Of a DNA stretch of 7,933 bases, positions 6,302 through 7,933 are shown piece by piece. Each line of letters starts with the position of its first letter. The first letter of the stretch is position 1. The stretch is from an archaeon. Lineage in GTDB: Archaea > Hydrothermarchaeota > Hydrothermarchaeia > Hydrothermarchaeales > Hydrothermarchaeaceae. The notes under the pieces were generated by a model. The model ran no database searches, was not told the DNA's origin, and saw only the letters and a program-made list of their open reading frames with translations. The translations under genes and the position numbers were made by a program. The DNA lies in NCBI GenBank assembly GCA_018830205.1, contig JAHJSX010000022.1:1-7933 (forward strand). The letters are read 5' to 3'.

Positions 6302-7333
6302 TCAGGCTAGAAGAGATACTGTCTTTTCAATTTGCTCAACTGAAAGGCTCTCTTCTTTTCCCTGAAGTATTGCGGTCAGGTTTCTAATCTCGTTTGACTT
6401 CAGGTTCAAAAAGGCGATTGGTATCCCCATGTGGAACCTGTCTCCTCCGAAAAGCCGCTTGTTCTGTTTCAGCTTGAACTCCTGGAACCCGCTTTCAAGC
6501 CCGAAGAATGACCCTGTATCCTCAAAGTCCTTGACGCCCTGTGAGATTATGTCATTGTAGTGCTGGAATATCTGCTGGACCTCGCCTATGCTTTTGATGT
6601 TGAAAGCAGCTTGAAGGTCAGGGTCGCTTAAGCGGTACCTCATAGGCATAAGATGCCCTGTTACTTCACCACCTGTGCCCCTTGTCCGGAGTGCTATGAG
6701 CAGGTTCTTTGCGTCTACTTCGATTCCAACCAGGTGCTCGACAATTTTTCGGTCTTTCCCCCCCATCTTTCGCAGGATGCTGTTCAGTCTGCTGTAGAAA
6801 TATGTATCCAGCGCCTCAATGAATGGGTATGGAGAGTCCTGCTCTGTGGCCTCGGAGACTGCCTTGTGCAAAACAGTGTAGTACTCGGTGAACCTAAGCA
6901 TCTCCACAATCTCGCCGGGGGTTCCAACGTCCACCAATTTTTCTGCCGCCTCTACTGCCATAATCCTCTCAAGAATCCATGGATAATCCTTTACTTCCTC
7001 TCCCTTGGTTTTCATGATAAGAAGCGTCTTGATGGCCTCAATCTCGGCCTTCTTTGCGTAGTGGGCAAGGAACTTCTTGCTTGCGCCAGTTACTGATATC
7101 GCGAGCTTCCCGTAATCCGTAAGCATGGCCTTTTGAAGCACATTCTCAACGTCTATTAGCGACGGCGATGAAAGCTTCGAGAGCTCCTTCCCGTACGCAG
7201 TATTCTTTAAAAGCGCCAGCGCATCATCAAAATTCCTGGACTCAATAAGAGTCTTCATCTCCATGCCGTCCAGAAGATGCGACTTCATGGCCCCCACCCT
7301 AGCATTAACAAACCCATATTTAAGACTCGACAT
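6302..7333 (-). CDS. atpC: A-type ATP synthase subunit C (d/AC39-like rotor adaptor)
   Basis: This 343-residue, nearly all-helical protein is the funnel-shaped adaptor that joins the central stalk (D, F) to the membrane ring. It begins with KYGFVNARVGAMKSHLL (5-21), typical of the family. It has a mid-protein VGIEVDAKNLLIALRTRG motif and ends with GIPIAFLNLKSNEIRNL (303-319), followed by a GKEE segment. Length matches the family. ATG at 7333 has AAGGAG at 7349-7344, ten bases upstream. The gene points toward atpIK instead of following K and E on the same strand, and it has its own promoter-like box. It ends at the shared stem-loop. No reading-frame damage is seen, so it is likely functional. 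Confidence 0.95.
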   Translation of the reverse strand: MSSLKYGFVNARVGAMKSHLLDGMEMKTLIESRNFDDALALLKNTAYGKELSKLSSPSLIDVENVLQKAMLTDYGKLAISVTGASKKFLAHYAKKAEIEAIKTLLIMKTKGEEVKDYPWILERIMAVEAAEKLVDVGTPGEIVEMLRFTEYYTVLHKAVSEATEQDSPYPFIEALDTYFYSRLNSILRKMGGKDRKIVEHLVGIEVDAKNLLIALRTRGTGGEVTGHLMPMRYRLSDPDLQAAFNIKSIGEVQQIFQHYNDIISQGVKDFEDTGSFFGLESGFQEFKLKQNKRLFGGDRFHMGIPIAFLNLKSNEIRNLTAILQGKEESLSVEQIEKTVSLLA

Positions 7334-7370
7334 GTTCTCACAACTCCTTCCCTTTCAACTCGTAATTCTC

Positions 7371-7380
7371 ATTTAAAAAG
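7371..7380 (-). promoter_or_regulatory. Candidate box A for atpC
   Basis: On minus this reads CTTTTTAAAT, 38-47 bases before the atpC ATG. It predicts a transcript start near 7350, just before AAGGAG at 7349-7344. This gives atpC a promoter separate from atpIK. The complementary strand has the same ten bases as the candidate box before atpK. Confidence 0.5.
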
Positions 7381-7403
7381 ATTTCTAATGAATTTTAATG
7401 ATG

Positions 7404-7432
7404 GTTTGGATTTGGTGGGGAGTTTGGACCCC
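7404..7432. repeat. Short direct repeat and G/C-run segment in the atpC-vapB gap
   Basis: GTTTGGA occurs at 7404-7410 and again at 7422-7428, and GGGG (7417-7420) faces CCCC (7429-7432) across 8 bases. The patch is more G/C-rich than the AT-rich promoters on either side. No coding frame or known element is recognised; it may be a remnant of an accessory insertion edge. Confidence 0.25.
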
Positions 7433-7464
7433 GTTCATTCGTCTGAAATTTTGGCCCCCTCAAA

Positions 7465-7482
7465 TGTAATACATGTATTACA
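7465..7482. promoter_or_regulatory. Perfect 18-base palindrome, probable vapBC operator
   Basis: TGTAATACATGTATTACA is fully self-complementary and ends 36 bases before the vapB ATG. Ribbon-helix-helix antitoxins, alone or bound to VapC, commonly bind such palindromes to repress their own operon. The site lies where the archaeal promoter elements of a leaderless or short-leader vapB transcript should be, so binding would block transcription factor access. Confidence 0.7.
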
Positions 7483-7518
7483 AAAATTTGTATGACGTTA
7501 ATATAATCGGAATAAGAC

Positions 7519-7761
7519 ATGCCCATAATCAGCATACGCGTAGACGGCAGGACCAAGAAGGCCATGAACGCCCACAAAGACGTGAAGTGGAGCGAGGTCG
7601 TTCGAGAGGGCATAAAAAAGAGGCTCCAGGAGGAGGACATAAGGAAGATAGAGCGCGGGCGCCTTTTGAAGGCCGTTGAACTCACGAACGCGCTCAGACG
7701 CAGGAGCCCCGGCTTCGACAGCACAAAGGAGATACGCAGGTGGAGGGAAATACGAAGATAG
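7519..7761 (+). CDS. vapB: VapB-type ribbon-helix-helix antitoxin
   Basis: This 80-residue, highly charged protein opens with a ribbon-helix-helix pattern: a beta strand IISIRVD (3-9), helix GRTKKAMNAHK (10-20), a turn at DVKW, and helix SEVVREGIKKRLQEED (25-40). This is the form seen in archaeal VapB-like antitoxins. The basic C-terminal part (about 45-80) should wrap and neutralise the toxin. It probably dimerises on the palindrome at 7465-7482 to repress the operon. The ATG at 7519 has no clear Shine-Dalgarno, which fits a leaderless or short-leader mRNA. The gene overlaps the next one by 22 bases, and that next gene encodes a PIN domain, which strongly supports the call. Confidence 0.87.
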   Translation: MPIISIRVDGRTKKAMNAHKDVKWSEVVREGIKKRLQEEDIRKIERGRLLKAVELTNALRRRSPGFDSTKEIRRWREIRR

Positions 7762-7933
7762 TCGTGGATGCGAGCGTAGTGGCCAAGTGGTTTTTAGAGG
7801 AAGTCCACAGCGAAATGGCAGAGGCCATCCGCAAAGACTATGCAGACGGCCTTTTGGACCTTGCGGCCCCGAGTCTCTTGCCCTACGAGGTGCTGAATGC
7901 CCTGAGGTATAACCCGGACTTCGGGAAGGCCGA
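7740..7933 (+). CDS. vapC: VapC-type PIN-domain ribonuclease toxin, partial at 3' end
   Basis: The frame from GTG at 7740 runs to the right edge with 64 complete codons visible. It begins with a PIN-domain strand KIVVDASVVAKWFLEE (6-21), in which Asp10 is the first metal-binding acid. Then PSLLPYEVLNAL (44-55) supplies Glu50, the second acid. The remaining acidic residues of the active site would lie beyond the window. VapC toxins are magnesium-dependent ribonucleases that cut tRNA or rRNA and slow growth until VapB is restored. GGAG at 7728-7731, eight bases before GTG, lies inside vapB, and the 22-base overlap suggests coupled translation. It is too short in the window to judge whether the full gene is intact. 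Confidence 0.88.
   Translation, partial: MEGNTKIVVDASVVAKWFLEEVHSEMAEAIRKDYADGLLDLAAPSLLPYEVLNALRYNPDFGKA

Noticed and set aside
1..7933. CRISPR arrays, tRNA or rRNA genes, insertion sequences
   Set aside because: No spaced direct repeats, cloverleaf-like segments, transposase motifs or terminal inverted repeats were found on reading both strands.

Overview
The window reads as archaeal, most like a euryarchaeal-type genome. It carries membrane-sector and stalk subunits of an A-type ATP synthase (I, K and C), an aspartate-semialdehyde dehydrogenase of the archaeal/fungal class, a CbiA/CfbB-type amidotransferase, a small 2[4Fe-4S] ferredoxin and a VapBC pair. AT-rich box A-like promoters lie about 25-30 bases before several starts, and genes with Shine-Dalgarno motifs sit beside genes that look leaderless. 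Base composition is middling. The lineage cannot be fixed from this sequence: CbiA/CfbB would fit cobamide or F430 synthesis, so a methanogen or a relative is possible but not shown.

Layout. 1-754 (minus): the N-terminal part of a flippase-like multispan membrane protein, cut by the window edge. 840-1025 (plus): ferredoxin. 1071-1320 (plus): a small six-cysteine protein whose best start is out of frame with its body by one base, behind an AT-rich control region with three half-sites spaced 10 bases apart. 1317-2366 (minus): asd, overlapping the six-cysteine gene tail to tail. A 43-base divergent promoter separates asd from cbiA (2410-3786, plus), followed after 6 bases by atpI (3793-5820) and then atpK (5875-6231). 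A strong stem-loop flanked by A8 and T9 ends both atpK and the convergent atpC (7333-6302, minus). After a 185-base control region, vapB (7519-7761) and vapC (from 7740, cut by the right edge) are read on plus.

How the parts work together. atpI and atpK encode the stator ion-channel subunit and the rotor ring subunit, so they form the ion path. atpC encodes the adaptor joining the ring to the central stalk. The archaeal ATPase genes usually form one operon (I-K-E-C-F-A-B-D or close to it). Here I and K are joined to cbiA instead, C is inverted, and E, F, A, B and D are absent from the window. asd supplies the aspartate branch to threonine, methionine and lysine. vapBC is an accessory toxin-antitoxin module with a clear palindromic operator.

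The strongest leads are the split and inverted ATPase cluster, the cbiA-atpI junction, the phased half-sites plus one-base frame break at the six-cysteine gene, the perfect 18-base palindrome before vapB, and the two-way terminator. No new defence system, CRISPR array, RNA gene or insertion sequence was seen. No gap between genes exceeds 300 bases.
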